Source: Streptomyces acidiscabies
Lineage (GTDB): Bacteria > Actinomycetota > Actinomycetes > Streptomycetales > Streptomycetaceae
DNA length: 64,000 nt
Assembly: GCF_020010905.1 (NCBI RefSeq)
Contig: NZ_JAGJBY010000001.1
Span: 3,864,001-3,928,000, forward strand
Reading direction: 5' to 3'
Positions 26,607-36,164 of this stretch are shown here, one piece after another. Positions within the stretch are counted from its first letter, which is position 1; each line of letters begins with the position of its first letter. The position numbers were made by a program, and so were the translations under genes. The notes under the pieces were generated by a model. That model made no database searches and had not been told where the DNA came from. It saw only the letters and a program-made list of their open reading frames with translations.

Positions 26607-27544
26607 GCTCCCACCCGTCGCCCACCACCACCCTGAACGAGGCGCCTCGCGCCACCCCTTCGAACTCTGCCGCGCCGGCCAAGCAGCGCACCCCAGTCCG
26701 CCCTGCCCGGATCCTGCTGCGCGTCTTCCTCGCCGGTGCAGCGCTGGCCTGGCTCGCACCCCTGCTGTGGGCGATGTACGCGGCGATGCGCCCGTACGCC
26801 GAGACCAGCACCAAGGGCTACGTCTCCTGGCCCGACAAACTGAGCCTCGACAACTTCACCAACGCCTTCCAGCAGTCAGACATGCTGCACTACTTCGGCA
26901 ACACATTGCTGGTGGCGATCCCCGCGGTGCTGCTGACGCTGTTCCTGTCGTCGATGGTCGCCTTCTACGTCAGCCGCTTCGACTTCCGGGTCAATCTGTT
27001 TCTGCTGCTGGTGTTCACGGCCGGCAACCTGCTGCCGCAGCAGGTCATCATCACCCCGCTGTACCGCCTGTACCTGCTCATCGACCTGCCCGGCATCACC
27101 ATGAGCGGCAAGCTGTACGACTCGGCGCTGGGCCTGGTGCTGATCCACGTGGCGTTCCAGTCCGGGTTCTGCGCCTTTGTGCTGGCCAACTACATGCGCT
27201 CCCTGCCGCACGAGCTGACCGAGGCCGCCCTTGTCGACGGCGCCTCGGTGTGGCGCCTGTACTGGCAGATCGTGCTGCCCCTGTGCAAGCCGGCGATGGC
27301 CGCCCTGGCGACGTTGCTGTCCATCTGGATCTACAACGACTTCTTCTGGGCCCTCGTCCTGATCTCCACCGGAGAGAACATGCCGATCACCTCGGCACTG
27401 AACAACCTCTCCGGCCAGTACTTCACCGACCCCAACCTGGTCGCCGCCGGCGCCCTGCTCACAGCGATCCCCACGCTGATCGTGTACTTCGTGCTCCAGC
27501 GGCAGTTCGTCAGCGGCCTCACGCTGGGCGCCAACAAGGGCTGA
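26603..27544 (+). CDS. Sugar ABC transporter permease, MalG-like (cluster 2)
   Basis: A 313-aa permease with six membrane segments, beginning at ATG 26603 inside the previous stop. The EAA loop reads EAALVDGASVWRLYWQIVLP. A Pro/Ala-rich N-terminal tail of about 40 residues precedes the first membrane segment, and the end LQRQFVSGLTLGANKG is typical of MalG-type proteins. The GH2 gene starts 40 bases downstream, so they are probably one operon. Confidence 0.92.
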   Translation: MSSHPSPTTTLNEAPRATPSNSAAPAKQRTPVRPARILLRVFLAGAALAWLAPLLWAMYAAMRPYAETSTKGYVSWPDKLSLDNFTNAFQQSDMLHYFGNTLLVAIPAVLLTLFLSSMVAFYVSRFDFRVNLFLLLVFTAGNLLPQQVIITPLYRLYLLIDLPGITMSGKLYDSALGLVLIHVAFQSGFCAFVLANYMRSLPHELTEAALVDGASVWRLYWQIVLPLCKPAMAALATLLSIWIYNDFFWALVLISTGENMPITSALNNLSGQYFTDPNLVAAGALLTAIPTLIVYFVLQRQFVSGLTLGANKG

Positions 27545-27584
27545 ACCCCCCACTCGTTCCCCACACTTCCCCGGAGCACCACCT

Positions 27585-30500
27585 GTGAGCACCGAACGCC
27601 CCAACAAGGTTCTGAGCCCCTTGCCCTCCCAGCTCTCCACATACGTGTCGGACACCGCACCGTGGCGGGGCGCCCTGCGCCCGGCCCGCTCCTGGCTGCA
27701 CTCCGACGCCCCCTCCCAGTCGCTCAACGGCCCCTGGCAGTTCCGTCTGTCGCCCACGGCGGCCGTCGCCGAGGACTTCGCCTCCGAGGACTTCGACGAC
27801 CGGGGCTGGGACAGCATCCCGGTGCCCGCGCACTGGGTGCTGGAGGGCGACGGCGCCTACGGCCGGCCGATCTACACGAACGTCCAGTACCCGTTCCCGA
27901 TCGACCCGCCGCACGTCCCCGACGAGAACCCCACCGGCGACTACCGCCGCCGCTTCGACGTCCCCGAGGACTGGTCGGACGCCGAGCGGGTCCTGCTGCG
28001 GTTCGACGGCGTGGAGTCGCTGTTCAGGGTCTGGGTGAACGGCGTCGAGATCGGCAGCGCCAGTGGCAGCAGGCTGGCCCACGAGTTCGACGTGACGTCC
28101 GCGGTACGACCGGGCGACAACGTCGTCGCCGTACGGGTGCACCAGTGGTCGGCCGCCAGCTACCTGGAGGACCAGGACCAGTGGTGGCTGCCGGGTATCT
28201 TCCGGGACGTCACCCTGCTCGCCCGGCCGGTGGGGGGCGTCGAGGATGTATGGCTGCGTACCGGCTACGACCATGGAAACGGCCGTATCGACCCGGAGGT
28301 CACCGCCGACCCGGCCGCGTTCCCCGTCACCCTGCGCATCCCCGAACTCGGCGTCGAGAGGGTATGGGCCACCCCGGCCGACGTGGCGCCCCTTGACATC
28401 GCGGGCGTGGAGCCGTGGTCGGCCGAGCAGCCTCGCCTGTACGACGTCACCGTGTCCTCGGCCGCGGAGAGCATCGCCCTGCGGGTGGGCTTCCGCACGG
28501 TCGAGATCCGCGGCGACCGGTTCCTGGTCAACGGCCGTCGTGTCGTCTTCCACGGGATGAACCGGCACGAGGCCCACCCCGAGCGCGGCCGGGTCTTCGA
28601 CGAGGAGCACGCCCGTGCGGACCTGGCCCGTATGAAGCGGTTCAACGTGAACGCCATCCGCACCAGTCACTACCCCCCGCATCCCCGGCTGCTCGACCTC
28701 GCCGACGAACTCGGCTTCTGGGTCGTCCTCGAATGCGATCTGGAGACCCACGGCTTCGAGAAGGTCGACTGGGCCGACAACCCGAGCGACGACCCGGCCT
28801 GGCGCGCGGCCTATCTGGACCGTGTCCAGCGCACCGTCGAGCGGGACAAGAACCATCCCGGCGTCGTGATCTGGTCACTCGGCAACGAGGCCGGAACCGG
28901 CGTCAACCTCGCCGCCATGTCGGCCTGGGTCCACGCCCGCGATCCCGAGCGTCCCGTGCACTACGAAGGTGATTACACCGGCGAGTACACCGACGTCTAC
29001 TCCCGCATGTACCCGACGGTCCCGGAGATCGAGCAGATCGGCACGGACGGTTCCGGCGCGCCGCTGCTCGGCTGCACCCCCGCGCAGGGCGCCCGGCAGC
29101 GCACCAAGCCGTTCCTGCTGTGCGAGTACGCCCACTCGATGGGCAACGGGCCGGGTGCCCTCGACCAGTACGAGGAACTGGTCCACCGGTTCCCGCGGCT
29201 GCACGGCGGCTTCGTCTGGGAGTGGCGCGACCACGGCATCCTGGCCACGGCCCGGGACGGGACGCCGTACTACGCCTACGGCGGTGACTTCGGGGAGGTC
29301 GTGCACGACGGCAACTTCGTGATGGACGGGATGGTGCTCAGCGACGACGTGCCGACGCCGAGCCTGCACGAGTTCAAGGCGGTCGTGCAGCCGATCCGCT
29401 TCGCCTTCGACGGCGACAAGCTCGTGATCACCAACCTTCGGCACTCGGCCGACACGTCCGACCTGCGCTTTTGCTGGCGAGTCGAGCACGACGGGAACCT
29501 CGTGGACTCGGGGGAGTGGGATGCCCCGGTCCTCGCGGCGGGCGAGTCGGGGCGGGTGCCGTTGCCGCCGGTCGCAGTGGCCCCGGACGGCGAGACCTGG
29601 CTGACGGTCGAGGCGGTGCTGGCGACGGCGACCGCCTGGGCACCGGAGCGGCATGAGATCGCCACCGCCCAACTCGACCGCTCGATACGGCGGCCGGTGC
29701 CCGTCGCCCGGCCCCGGCGCGACTGGCGGGCCGGCGAGGGAACGCTCACGCTCGGCATCGCCGAGTTCACCGGCGGCTCCCTCACCCGCCTCGCCGGGCG
29801 CCCCGTGACCGGCCCACGCCTGGAACTGTTCCGCGCGCCCACCGACAACGACGAGAGCCGGGCCGACCGGCTGGAGGGAAGCGACAACAGCGTCCTCGGG
29901 GTGTCCAGCGCCGACACGTGGCGCCGCGACGGCCTGGACCGGCTGACCACGCGGCGCCTCGGCGTCGAGCAGGCCGCGGACGCACTGCGCACCGTGGACC
30001 GGGTCTCCGCCGCGGACTCCGCCCTCTCGGTGACCGTGGAGTCCGTCTGGTCGATCGAGGACGGCGAACTCGAACTGCGCGTGGAGATCGAGCCGTCGCG
30101 CGGCTGGCGGTCGGTGTGGCCGCGGATCGGGGTGCGCTTCGAACTGCCCGACGGGACGGCACCCGTCGACGGCGCTGACTGGTTCGGCCTGGGCCCGCTG
30201 GAGTCCTACCCCGACAGTCTCCGCGCGGCCCGCACCGGCCGCTTCTCCTCCGGAATCGGGGACCTCGCGGTCGCCTACGCGCGCCCCCAGGAGACCGGCC
30301 ACCGCTCCCGGATGCGGCGCCTCACGCTGACCAGCGGCGGCACCGAGGTACTGCGGCTCGTGGCCCTCCCCGACGCCCGCGGCCGGCGCCCCGGCTTCAC
30401 CCTCGGCCGCCATACCCCCCAGCAGATCGCCGGGGCCGCACACCCCTTCGAGCTGCCGGAGTCGACCACGAGCCACCTGATCATCGACGCCGTCCAGCAC

Positions 30501-30599
30501 GGACTCGGCTCCCGGTCCTGCGGGCCGGACGTGTGGCCGGAGTTCGTGCTGCGCCCCGAAGCCCGCACCATCAGGCTGCGCATCACACCGGGCGCCTGA
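27585..30599 (+). CDS. GH2 beta-galactosidase, LacZ type
   Basis: A 1004-aa intracellular beta-galactosidase of the five-domain LacZ class, with a GTG start at 27585 preceded by GGAG. In order: sugar-binding jelly roll (about 40-215, with NGPWQFRL and HWVLEGDGAYGRPIYTNVQYPF), Ig-like domain, TIM barrel (NAIRTSHYPPHPRLLDLADELG) with acid/base Glu435 in SLGNEAGTG and nucleophile Glu514 in LLCEYAHSMGNG, then the C-terminal beta domains. Length is normal for the class. It closes the ABC operon and should split galactosides brought in by that importer. Confidence 0.92.
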   Translation: MSTERPNKVLSPLPSQLSTYVSDTAPWRGALRPARSWLHSDAPSQSLNGPWQFRLSPTAAVAEDFASEDFDDRGWDSIPVPAHWVLEGDGAYGRPIYTNVQYPFPIDPPHVPDENPTGDYRRRFDVPEDWSDAERVLLRFDGVESLFRVWVNGVEIGSASGSRLAHEFDVTSAVRPGDNVVAVRVHQWSAASYLEDQDQWWLPGIFRDVTLLARPVGGVEDVWLRTGYDHGNGRIDPEVTADPAAFPVTLRIPELGVERVWATPADVAPLDIAGVEPWSAEQPRLYDVTVSSAAESIALRVGFRTVEIRGDRFLVNGRRVVFHGMNRHEAHPERGRVFDEEHARADLARMKRFNVNAIRTSHYPPHPRLLDLADELGFWVVLECDLETHGFEKVDWADNPSDDPAWRAAYLDRVQRTVERDKNHPGVVIWSLGNEAGTGVNLAAMSAWVHARDPERPVHYEGDYTGEYTDVYSRMYPTVPEIEQIGTDGSGAPLLGCTPAQGARQRTKPFLLCEYAHSMGNGPGALDQYEELVHRFPRLHGGFVWEWRDHGILATARDGTPYYAYGGDFGEVVHDGNFVMDGMVLSDDVPTPSLHEFKAVVQPIRFAFDGDKLVITNLRHSADTSDLRFCWRVEHDGNLVDSGEWDAPVLAAGESGRVPLPPVAVAPDGETWLTVEAVLATATAWAPERHEIATAQLDRSIRRPVPVARPRRDWRAGEGTLTLGIAEFTGGSLTRLAGRPVTGPRLELFRAPTDNDESRADRLEGSDNSVLGVSSADTWRRDGLDRLTTRRLGVEQAADALRTVDRVSAADSALSVTVESVWSIEDGELELRVEIEPSRGWRSVWPRIGVRFELPDGTAPVDGADWFGLGPLESYPDSLRAARTGRFSSGIGDLAVAYARPQETGHRSRMRRLTLTSGGTEVLRLVALPDARGRRPGFTLGRHTPQQIAGAAHPFELPESTTSHLIIDAVQHGLGSRSCGPDVWPEFVLRPEARTIRLRITPGA

Positions 30600-30607
30600 G
30601 CAACAGA

Positions 30608-30647
30608 GCCCGCCGGCGACGGTGCTGCCCGCCGAGGGCCGGCGGGC
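30608..30647 (+). terminator. Stem-loop after the LacZ-type gene
   Basis: A perfect 10-bp stem (GCCCGCCGGC with its complement at 30638-30647) and a 20-base loop, starting 9 bases past the stop. The rest of the 233-bp gap to the second GH2 gene shows no clear operator; that gene may have its own promoter. Confidence 0.7.
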
Positions 30648-30832
30648 CGACCGGGCGCTGCGGGCTACGGCGCCGCTGTCCGGGAGAAGCGCCGACTGGA
30701 CGCGAGGCGGGCCGGGGCACTCCTCCCGGTCGCCTGAGACAGGCCGTCAGCCCGATCCGGGTGCTGCCCGGCCCGCCACGGTCGTCGGCGTAATGCCGCG
30801 CCAAGTCAATTTCCTTCTCGACCCCACGGACA

Positions 30833-32971
30833 GTGAGTTCTGACATGACAGGTTTGCCCAGTCGCCGACAGGTACTCGGCGGGGCGGCAGCGGGAGTACT
30901 GGCCACGCTGGCCGGGATCCCGCATGCCGGTGCCGCGTCCGCCGCCGTGACGTACACGGCGCCGGATCCGCGGGTATGGATCCACCTCAACAACGGGTGG
31001 CGGTTCATCAGGTCGGATGTCGCAGGCGCGCAGGCTCCCGGGTTCAACGACTCCGGTTGGACGACGGTCAACACACCCCACACCTGGAACGCCGCTGACG
31101 GTGCCGACGGCGGCAACAACTACTACCGCGGAGTGGGCTGGTACCGCCGCCACTACACCGTGCCGGCCGAACTCGCCGGAAAGAGGCTGTATTTGCAGTT
31201 CGCCGGGGTCAACCAGGTCGCCGACGTCTGGGTCAACGGCACGTACCTCGGGCAGCACAAGGGCGGGTACTCCCGCTTCAGGTTCGACGCCACGGCCGCG
31301 CTCGTCCCGGGCGGGGACAACGTCATCGCGGTGAAGGTGACCAACGCCCGCGACACCGGCATCGCCCCGTTGAGCGCGGACTACACCTTCCAGGGCGGCA
31401 TCTACCGCAACGTGAGCCTGTGGGCCGTCGACGACCTCCACGTCCGGATGACGGACTACGCGGGCCCCGGCGTCTACCTCCGGCAGAGCAACGTGAGCGC
31501 GGCCTCGGCCACGGTGACCGTCACGACGAAGCTGTGGAACGACAGCACCACCACCAGATCGGTGGTCGTGCGCAGCGTCATCGCGGACAAAAGCGGGACC
31601 ATCGTCGCGGAGACGAGCAGCACCGCGCAGACCGTCCCCGCGGCCACCGGCACGGAGGTCCAGCAGACTCTCCACATCAGCAACCCGCACCTGTGGAACG
31701 GCCTGGCGGATCCCTACCTCCACAACGCCGGCGTCGAGATCCATGACGTCACCGGGGGCGGGGACCAGATCACGGATGTGGTGACCGAACGCCTGGGTCT
31801 TCGTTCCATCGCCGTCGACGCCAACACAGGCTTCCGCCTCAACGGCAGCCACCTTCACCTGCACGGCGTGAACCTGCACCAGGGCCGGGCCGGCAAGGGC
31901 TGGGCGATATCCGACGCCGATCACACCCAGGACTTCGACCTCATCAGCGAGATCGGCGCCAACACCGTCCGGATGGCGCACTACCAGCACGACCAGAAGG
32001 ACTACAATCTCGCCGACGAACGCGGAATGATCGTGTGGGCGGAGATCCCCCTGGTCGACCTCGTCACCAACTCGGCCGCCTTCACCACCAGCACCCAGAA
32101 CCAACTGCGGGAACTGATCCGGCAGAACTACAACCACCCCTCGATCGCCTTCTGGGGCATCGGCAACGAGCAGATCGACTACAACGGCACCGCCACGAAC
32201 ACGCTGCTCGCGTCACTGGCCGACATCGTCGAAGCCGAGGACCCGGACCGGCTCTCCACCTACGCGGTCCGCGGCGAGGACCCCGACAACGCGCAGGCGG
32301 GCCTGCACACGCAGACAACGGGGTTCAACAAGTACTACGGCTGGTACTACGGCTCCAAGGACGGCGACCTCGGCGCGTGGGCCGACAACCTGCACGCGAA
32401 CTCCCCGTCCCGCAGGATCGCCATGTCGGAGTACGGGGTCGGCGCGAGCACCACCCAGCACGAACTCAACCCGCCGAAGCCGGCTCCGGGCGGATCCTGG
32501 CACCCCGAGGAGTACCAGTCGCTGTTCCACGAAGCGGCCTGGAAGCAGCTGGCCGCCCGTCCCTTCATCTGGGGCACGTTCGTCTGGGCCATGTTCGACT
32601 TCCCCTCCGACGGCCGGGGCGAAGGGGGCCAGCCCGGCATCAACGACAAGGGCCTGGTCACCCGCGACCGGCAGATCCGCAAGGACGCCTTCTACTGGTA
32701 CAAGGCCAACTGGGCCGCCACTCCCACCCTCCACATCACCAGCCGTCGGTGGACCCAGCGCACCGATGCCACCACCGAACTCAAGGTCTACTCCAACGCG
32801 GGCCAGGTCACCGCCACCCTCAACGGCACCTCCCTGGGAACCCGGAGCAGCAGTGACCACATCTTCAGATGGCCCAGCATCACCTTGAGGCCCGGCCAGA
32901 ACACCGTGACGGTCACCGCGACCATCAACGGCTCCACCCATACCGACAGCGTCAACTGGACACTCGGCTGA
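30833..32971 (+). CDS. Tat-secreted GH2 family glycosidase
   Basis: A 712-aa exported GH2 enzyme. GTG at 30833 is chosen; an in-frame ATG at 30845 is possible, and neither has a strong ribosome site. The Tat signal LPSRRQVLGGAAAG is cleaved near GAASA. Domains: jelly roll with WNAADGADGGNNYYRGVGWYRR, an Ig-like middle, TIM barrel with acid/base Glu446 in FWGIGNEQIDY and nucleophile Glu533 in RIAMSEYGVG, and a short C-terminal Ig-like domain. The smaller size and barrel motifs resemble extracellular beta-galactosidases or glucuronidases rather than LacZ. Acting outside the cell, it could release the sugar taken up by importer 2. Confidence 0.88.
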   Translation: MSSDMTGLPSRRQVLGGAAAGVLATLAGIPHAGAASAAVTYTAPDPRVWIHLNNGWRFIRSDVAGAQAPGFNDSGWTTVNTPHTWNAADGADGGNNYYRGVGWYRRHYTVPAELAGKRLYLQFAGVNQVADVWVNGTYLGQHKGGYSRFRFDATAALVPGGDNVIAVKVTNARDTGIAPLSADYTFQGGIYRNVSLWAVDDLHVRMTDYAGPGVYLRQSNVSAASATVTVTTKLWNDSTTTRSVVVRSVIADKSGTIVAETSSTAQTVPAATGTEVQQTLHISNPHLWNGLADPYLHNAGVEIHDVTGGGDQITDVVTERLGLRSIAVDANTGFRLNGSHLHLHGVNLHQGRAGKGWAISDADHTQDFDLISEIGANTVRMAHYQHDQKDYNLADERGMIVWAEIPLVDLVTNSAAFTTSTQNQLRELIRQNYNHPSIAFWGIGNEQIDYNGTATNTLLASLADIVEAEDPDRLSTYAVRGEDPDNAQAGLHTQTTGFNKYYGWYYGSKDGDLGAWADNLHANSPSRRIAMSEYGVGASTTQHELNPPKPAPGGSWHPEEYQSLFHEAAWKQLAARPFIWGTFVWAMFDFPSDGRGEGGQPGINDKGLVTRDRQIRKDAFYWYKANWAATPTLHITSRRWTQRTDATTELKVYSNAGQVTATLNGTSLGTRSSSDHIFRWPSITLRPGQNTVTVTATINGSTHTDSVNWTLG

Positions 32972-33137
32972 GAACCCCGCCCCTCGACACGCGCCCGGTC
33001 CGCACGCGGCACAGGCGCTACAGGGGCAGGGCGGGCGATGCCACAGTTCTCGGGTGGCCGTATGACCACCGCGACGATCTCGTAGGTGTGCGGGTCTCGG
33101 CGGCGTGACGATGCCAGGTGGCACACGGCGTACGCGA

Positions 33138-33193
33138 CGAAGCTCCGGTGGGCAGGGTGACCTGTCAGGTCGTTCTGCCCGACCGGAGCTTCG
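33138..33193. terminator. Long bidirectional hairpin between convergent genes
   Basis: Arms of about 18 bp with a single-base bulge (33138-33155 with 33175-33193), and a second inner stem GACCT/AGGTC at 33159-33171. It lies between the GH2 stop and the stop of the convergent DUF1569-like gene and could end both transcripts. The remainder of 32972-33405 has no supported gene. Confidence 0.65.
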
Positions 33194-33405
33194 ATGTGCC
33201 GTGCAGTCCGCCGCCGCGTGTCACGCCGAGTCGCCCACGGCGTCAGCGTCGTGCGACTGCCGTCGGGGCCATGATCACGGCAGGGCGAGCCATGGCCCGT
33301 TCGACGGGAACTGTCAGCTTCGTGCGGAGGGTGAAATTCGCCCGGCCGCAGAACGGCGTCGCGCACGTCCTGCGTCACGATGAACGAGCACCGGCGGGAG
33401 CAGTG

Positions 33406-33882
33406 TCAGGCATGGGCCAGTCCCGGGAGGTGTTCGGCGAGGTGCATGGTATGCAGCCGCGCGAACTCGTCGTGTGTGCAGCGGCCGTAGGCGGGGTGGG
33501 GGGCGTGTTCTCCGGTGTGGCCGGTGAACAGGGCCACCGCGTCCGCGAAGCCGGACGCGGCCTCTCTCACCGGCAGGCCCGGGTCCAGCGGCGGCGCTCC
33601 GTCGATCTCCGCGCCGAGCGGGTGCTTCATCGCTCCGCGGCGCAGGAAGACCCACTTGGCCAGAGGGCCTGCCGTCGCCCGGAACAGGGCGGGCTTGAGC
33701 TTGGGATATCCGGAGACGGAGTAGCGGACGGTCTGGGCACAGTGCTGCAGTGTCTGGGACAGGTTCCAGGCGCTGCCCGGCGCCAGCAGGTCACGCTCGG
33801 GGCGACCGAGGTCCTTGCGGAGCCGTTCAGTGAGCTGGACGAGGGGGAGTGAGGTCATATCGCAAGATTCCGTTTCCTGCAT
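33406..33882 (-). CDS. DUF1569-like (DinB-type helical bundle) protein
   Basis: About 158 aa from the ATG at 33882; a second ATG at 33858 is equally possible, and ribosome sites are weak for both. The sequence fits the DUF1569 group of DinB-like four-helix bundles: WNLSQTLQHCAQTVRYSVSGYP in the first helices, then the C-terminal FTGHTGEHAPHPAYG and HTMHLAEHL, whose His residues would bind a metal. Function unknown; DinB-like proteins include metal-dependent thiol transferases. Last gene of the TetR-controlled operon. Confidence 0.7.
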   Translation of the reverse strand: MQETESCDMTSLPLVQLTERLRKDLGRPERDLLAPGSAWNLSQTLQHCAQTVRYSVSGYPKLKPALFRATAGPLAKWVFLRRGAMKHPLGAEIDGAPPLDPGLPVREAASGFADAVALFTGHTGEHAPHPAYGRCTHDEFARLHTMHLAEHLPGLAHA

Positions 33883-33984
33883 GGTCGTCGGCCAGGGCCC
33901 CGACCTCGGTCCCGCCCCTGGCGGCAGGCGCAATGCCGGGCACTCTCCCCGCGCGCTGGGCAAGCACTTGTACCGACCACTGCG

Positions 33985-34827
33985 TCAGAGCGCCGGTTCA
34001 TGCTCGTTCAGGTGGCCGATGATCAGGCTGGTGAGGACCTCGGGAGCCTCATCGGGGACCCAGTGACTGATGCCTTGCAGTGCGTGGAACGAGTAGGGGC
34101 CGCTCACCCATTTTTCTGTGGCATGAGCTGCGGTGGACCCGAGCGCGACGTCCTCGGTGCCCCAGACGTAGAGCGTGGGTACCTGGATCTTCCCGACCGC
34201 GGCGTCAGGCCGGTCGGCGCGGTAGTAGTTGAGGGCCGCGCTCAGCGCACCGGGTTCGGACAGACGCTGTACGTATGAGTCGACGTGATGGTCGGGAACC
34301 TTGCCCTGGTAGAGGGAACGCAGGAGCGCGGCGTCCTCCGCGAGGAAGCGGGCCTCTGTGCCGGGGCTGCGCCAGTCCTGCTGGTACTGGGAGCGACGGC
34401 GTTGCTCGTCGTCGGTGCGATGTGCCTCCCTCAGCGCGCTGGGATGCGGCGTCGACACGGCGGTGAGCGTGCGCAGTCGCTCGGCGTGCCGGGCCGCGGT
34501 CCACCAGGCGATGGCACCGCCCCAGTCGTGTCCGACGAGGTCGAAGCGGTTCCAGGCGAGTGTGTCGGCCACCGCCAGAACGTCCCCGACCAGTTCGCTC
34601 ACCCCGTACGCGTCGGCACGCATCGGGCGCACACCCGGCGAATAGCCGCGGGTGTCGGGCGCGACCGCGCGGAAGCCCTGGTCACCCAGCGCGGCCACTT
34701 GTTCTTCCCAGAGGACGGCGGTCTGGGGAAAGCCGTGCAGGAGCAGGACGGGGCGCCCGTCTGCGGGTCCTGCTGCGATCGCGTCGAAGGTGCCTGAAGC
34801 CGATGGGATTTCAAGGTGTTCTGTCAT
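33985..34827 (-). CDS. Epoxide-hydrolase-like alpha/beta hydrolase
   Basis: A 280-aa protein; ATG at 34827 with AAGGA seven bases upstream. The oxyanion motif HGFP and the nucleophile elbow GHDWGG with Asp101 place it in the epoxide hydrolase/haloalkane dehalogenase branch, which uses Asp rather than Ser. The catalytic acid probably lies in WGTEDVALG and His in QGISHWVPDEAP. It follows tetR by 217 bp on the same strand and likely forms one operon with the SnoaL-like and DUF1569-like genes, suggesting detoxification of a reactive small molecule. Dehalogenase activity is an alternative. Confidence 0.85.
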   Translation of the reverse strand: MTEHLEIPSASGTFDAIAAGPADGRPVLLLHGFPQTAVLWEEQVAALGDQGFRAVAPDTRGYSPGVRPMRADAYGVSELVGDVLAVADTLAWNRFDLVGHDWGGAIAWWTAARHAERLRTLTAVSTPHPSALREAHRTDDEQRRRSQYQQDWRSPGTEARFLAEDAALLRSLYQGKVPDHHVDSYVQRLSEPGALSAALNYYRADRPDAAVGKIQVPTLYVWGTEDVALGSTAAHATEKWVSGPYSFHALQGISHWVPDEAPEVLTSLIIGHLNEHEPAL

Positions 34828-35044
34828 GGTGCATCCTTTTCGGGAAGGTGGGCGCCCCGTCGGGGCATCGTGCCCACGAACGGTCCGCTGCCGAGCAGCG
34901 CCGAAAGAGCCACCGCCAGGACGAGCCGGCGGGTGGAGATGCGGCGACAGCTGCGGCGACCTAGGGTGACGGCTCGTCGATCGCGCGGTGTCGCGGTGCT
35001 GCGGGTGCCCCCCAGGGCGCATCAGTTCTCTCGCCGCTTGCGCC

Positions 35045-35599
35045 TCATGGCTCGTCGGTGGGTGGGTCCGCGCGGCCGATGATCCAGGCGCCCCACTCCG
35101 TGTCGGCGCGCCGTTCAGGCAGGTCCAGCACGGTGGAGACCGTCAGGACGAGACCGGTGGCCAAGAAGGAGCGCACCTGCATCGGGTCGGCGCCCGTCAG
35201 ACGGGTGATGGTCTGCTGGAGGTCGAGCTGGCGCCGCCGTACCGACTCCTGGACCACCGCGTCGCCTGACGCGGCGTAAGCCTGCAACAGGACGAGGCCG
35301 ACAGTGGGTCGGCTCTGCAGGAGATGCCGGTAGGCGTCACCGAGCGCGCTCAGCGTCGGTTCGGCGCTCTCGAAGGTGGCCTCGATCCCGTCGTAGGCCG
35401 CGTGTACGACCTGAAGGAACAGATCACGCTTCGAGCCGAACATCTGCACGATGCGGGGATGGGAGATACCGACCCGTGCGGCGATCGCCTCGATGCCCGC
35501 CCCCGACAGTCCCTTCAGGGCGAACTCCGCGTCGGCCGCCTCCATGATCTCAGCCCGCCGCACCGCCGCCGGCTTACGAGTGCGGCCGGGCTCGGTCAC
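35045..35599 (-). CDS. TetR family regulator
   Basis: A 184-aa repressor. The start is GTG at 35599, overlapping the stop of the SnoaL-like gene by four bases (GTGA), so the two are coupled. The helix-turn-helix is RAEIMEAADAEFALKGLSGAGIEAIAARVGISHPRIVQMFGSKRDLFLQVV (about residues 15-65), followed by a helical ligand domain. It sits inside the operon it probably controls; the 24-bp dyad at 36039 ahead of the first gene is its likely operator. Confidence 0.9.
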   Translation of the reverse strand: MTEPGRTRKPAAVRRAEIMEAADAEFALKGLSGAGIEAIAARVGISHPRIVQMFGSKRDLFLQVVHAAYDGIEATFESAEPTLSALGDAYRHLLQSRPTVGLVLLQAYAASGDAVVQESVRRRQLDLQQTITRLTGADPMQVRSFLATGLVLTVSTVLDLPERRADTEWGAWIIGRADPPTDEP

Positions 35600-36036
35600 T
35601 GCTCGGCCTTCGCGCGGCCGATCTGACTCAGCACGAAGCGGTGGTCGTACAGGCACCGGTAGGCGTGGATCAGCCCGTCCTCTCCCAGCTCCAGACGGTC
35701 GTCACCGTGGAACTCCACGCGCTGATCCGTGCCGGCCAGGGTCCCCGAGAAGCGCCACGCCACCAGCACGGCCCGCCGCGTCACCTCCCCGTACAACCCC
35801 ATACGCGTGAACGAGTAGTCGGGAAAGGCCTGTGCCATCTGCGTCACGAAGTCGCGGATGCTGTCGGGGCCGTGTGCCGTCTCACCCAGCGCCGGCTCGT
35901 CGTACACCAGGTCTTCGGCGCACAACGCCGCCGCGGCATCGCCGTCGTGCTCGTTCCAAGCCCTCTCCCATCGATCGCAGAACGCCTCAAGGGCCTTGAT
36001 GTCTGATGCGGCCACTTCGGCCACGGTGGTAACCAT
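35596..36036 (-). CDS. SnoaL/NTF2-like protein
   Basis: A 146-aa small alpha+beta barrel of the SnoaL-like (NTF2) superfamily: ALEAFCDRWERAWNEHDGDAAAALCAEDLVYDEPALGETAHGPDSIRDF and VAWRFSGTLAGTDQRVEFHGDDRLELGEDGLIHAYRCLYD. Such proteins bind small hydrophobic ligands and may be cyclases, hydrolases or isomerases. First gene of the TetR operon; its ATG at 36036 is only two bases from the putative operator, so its mRNA may be nearly leaderless. Substrate unknown. Confidence 0.82.
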   Translation of the reverse strand: MVTTVAEVAASDIKALEAFCDRWERAWNEHDGDAAAALCAEDLVYDEPALGETAHGPDSIRDFVTQMAQAFPDYSFTRMGLYGEVTRRAVLVAWRFSGTLAGTDQRVEFHGDDRLELGEDGLIHAYRCLYDHRFVLSQIGRAKAEQ

Positions 36037-36038
36037 TC

Positions 36039-36062
36039 TTCTAACTTACAAGTAAGTAAGAA
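36039..36062. promoter_or_regulatory. 24-bp dyad, putative TetR operator
   Basis: Arms TTCTAACTTAC and GTAAGTAAGAA match at 10 of 11 positions around AA. The sequence is AT-rich against a GC-rich background and ends two bases before the SnoaL-like start codon, so repressor binding would block initiation. Confidence 0.75.
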
Positions 36063-36164
36063 GCGCTGCAAGGGCCGGTCGGCCCAAGGTGAGGGCTTGC
36101 CTTCGGGCATCTTCCGCGATGACGACCACAGCGAAGCGAACTGAGGACTGGGTGCCCCACGAAC

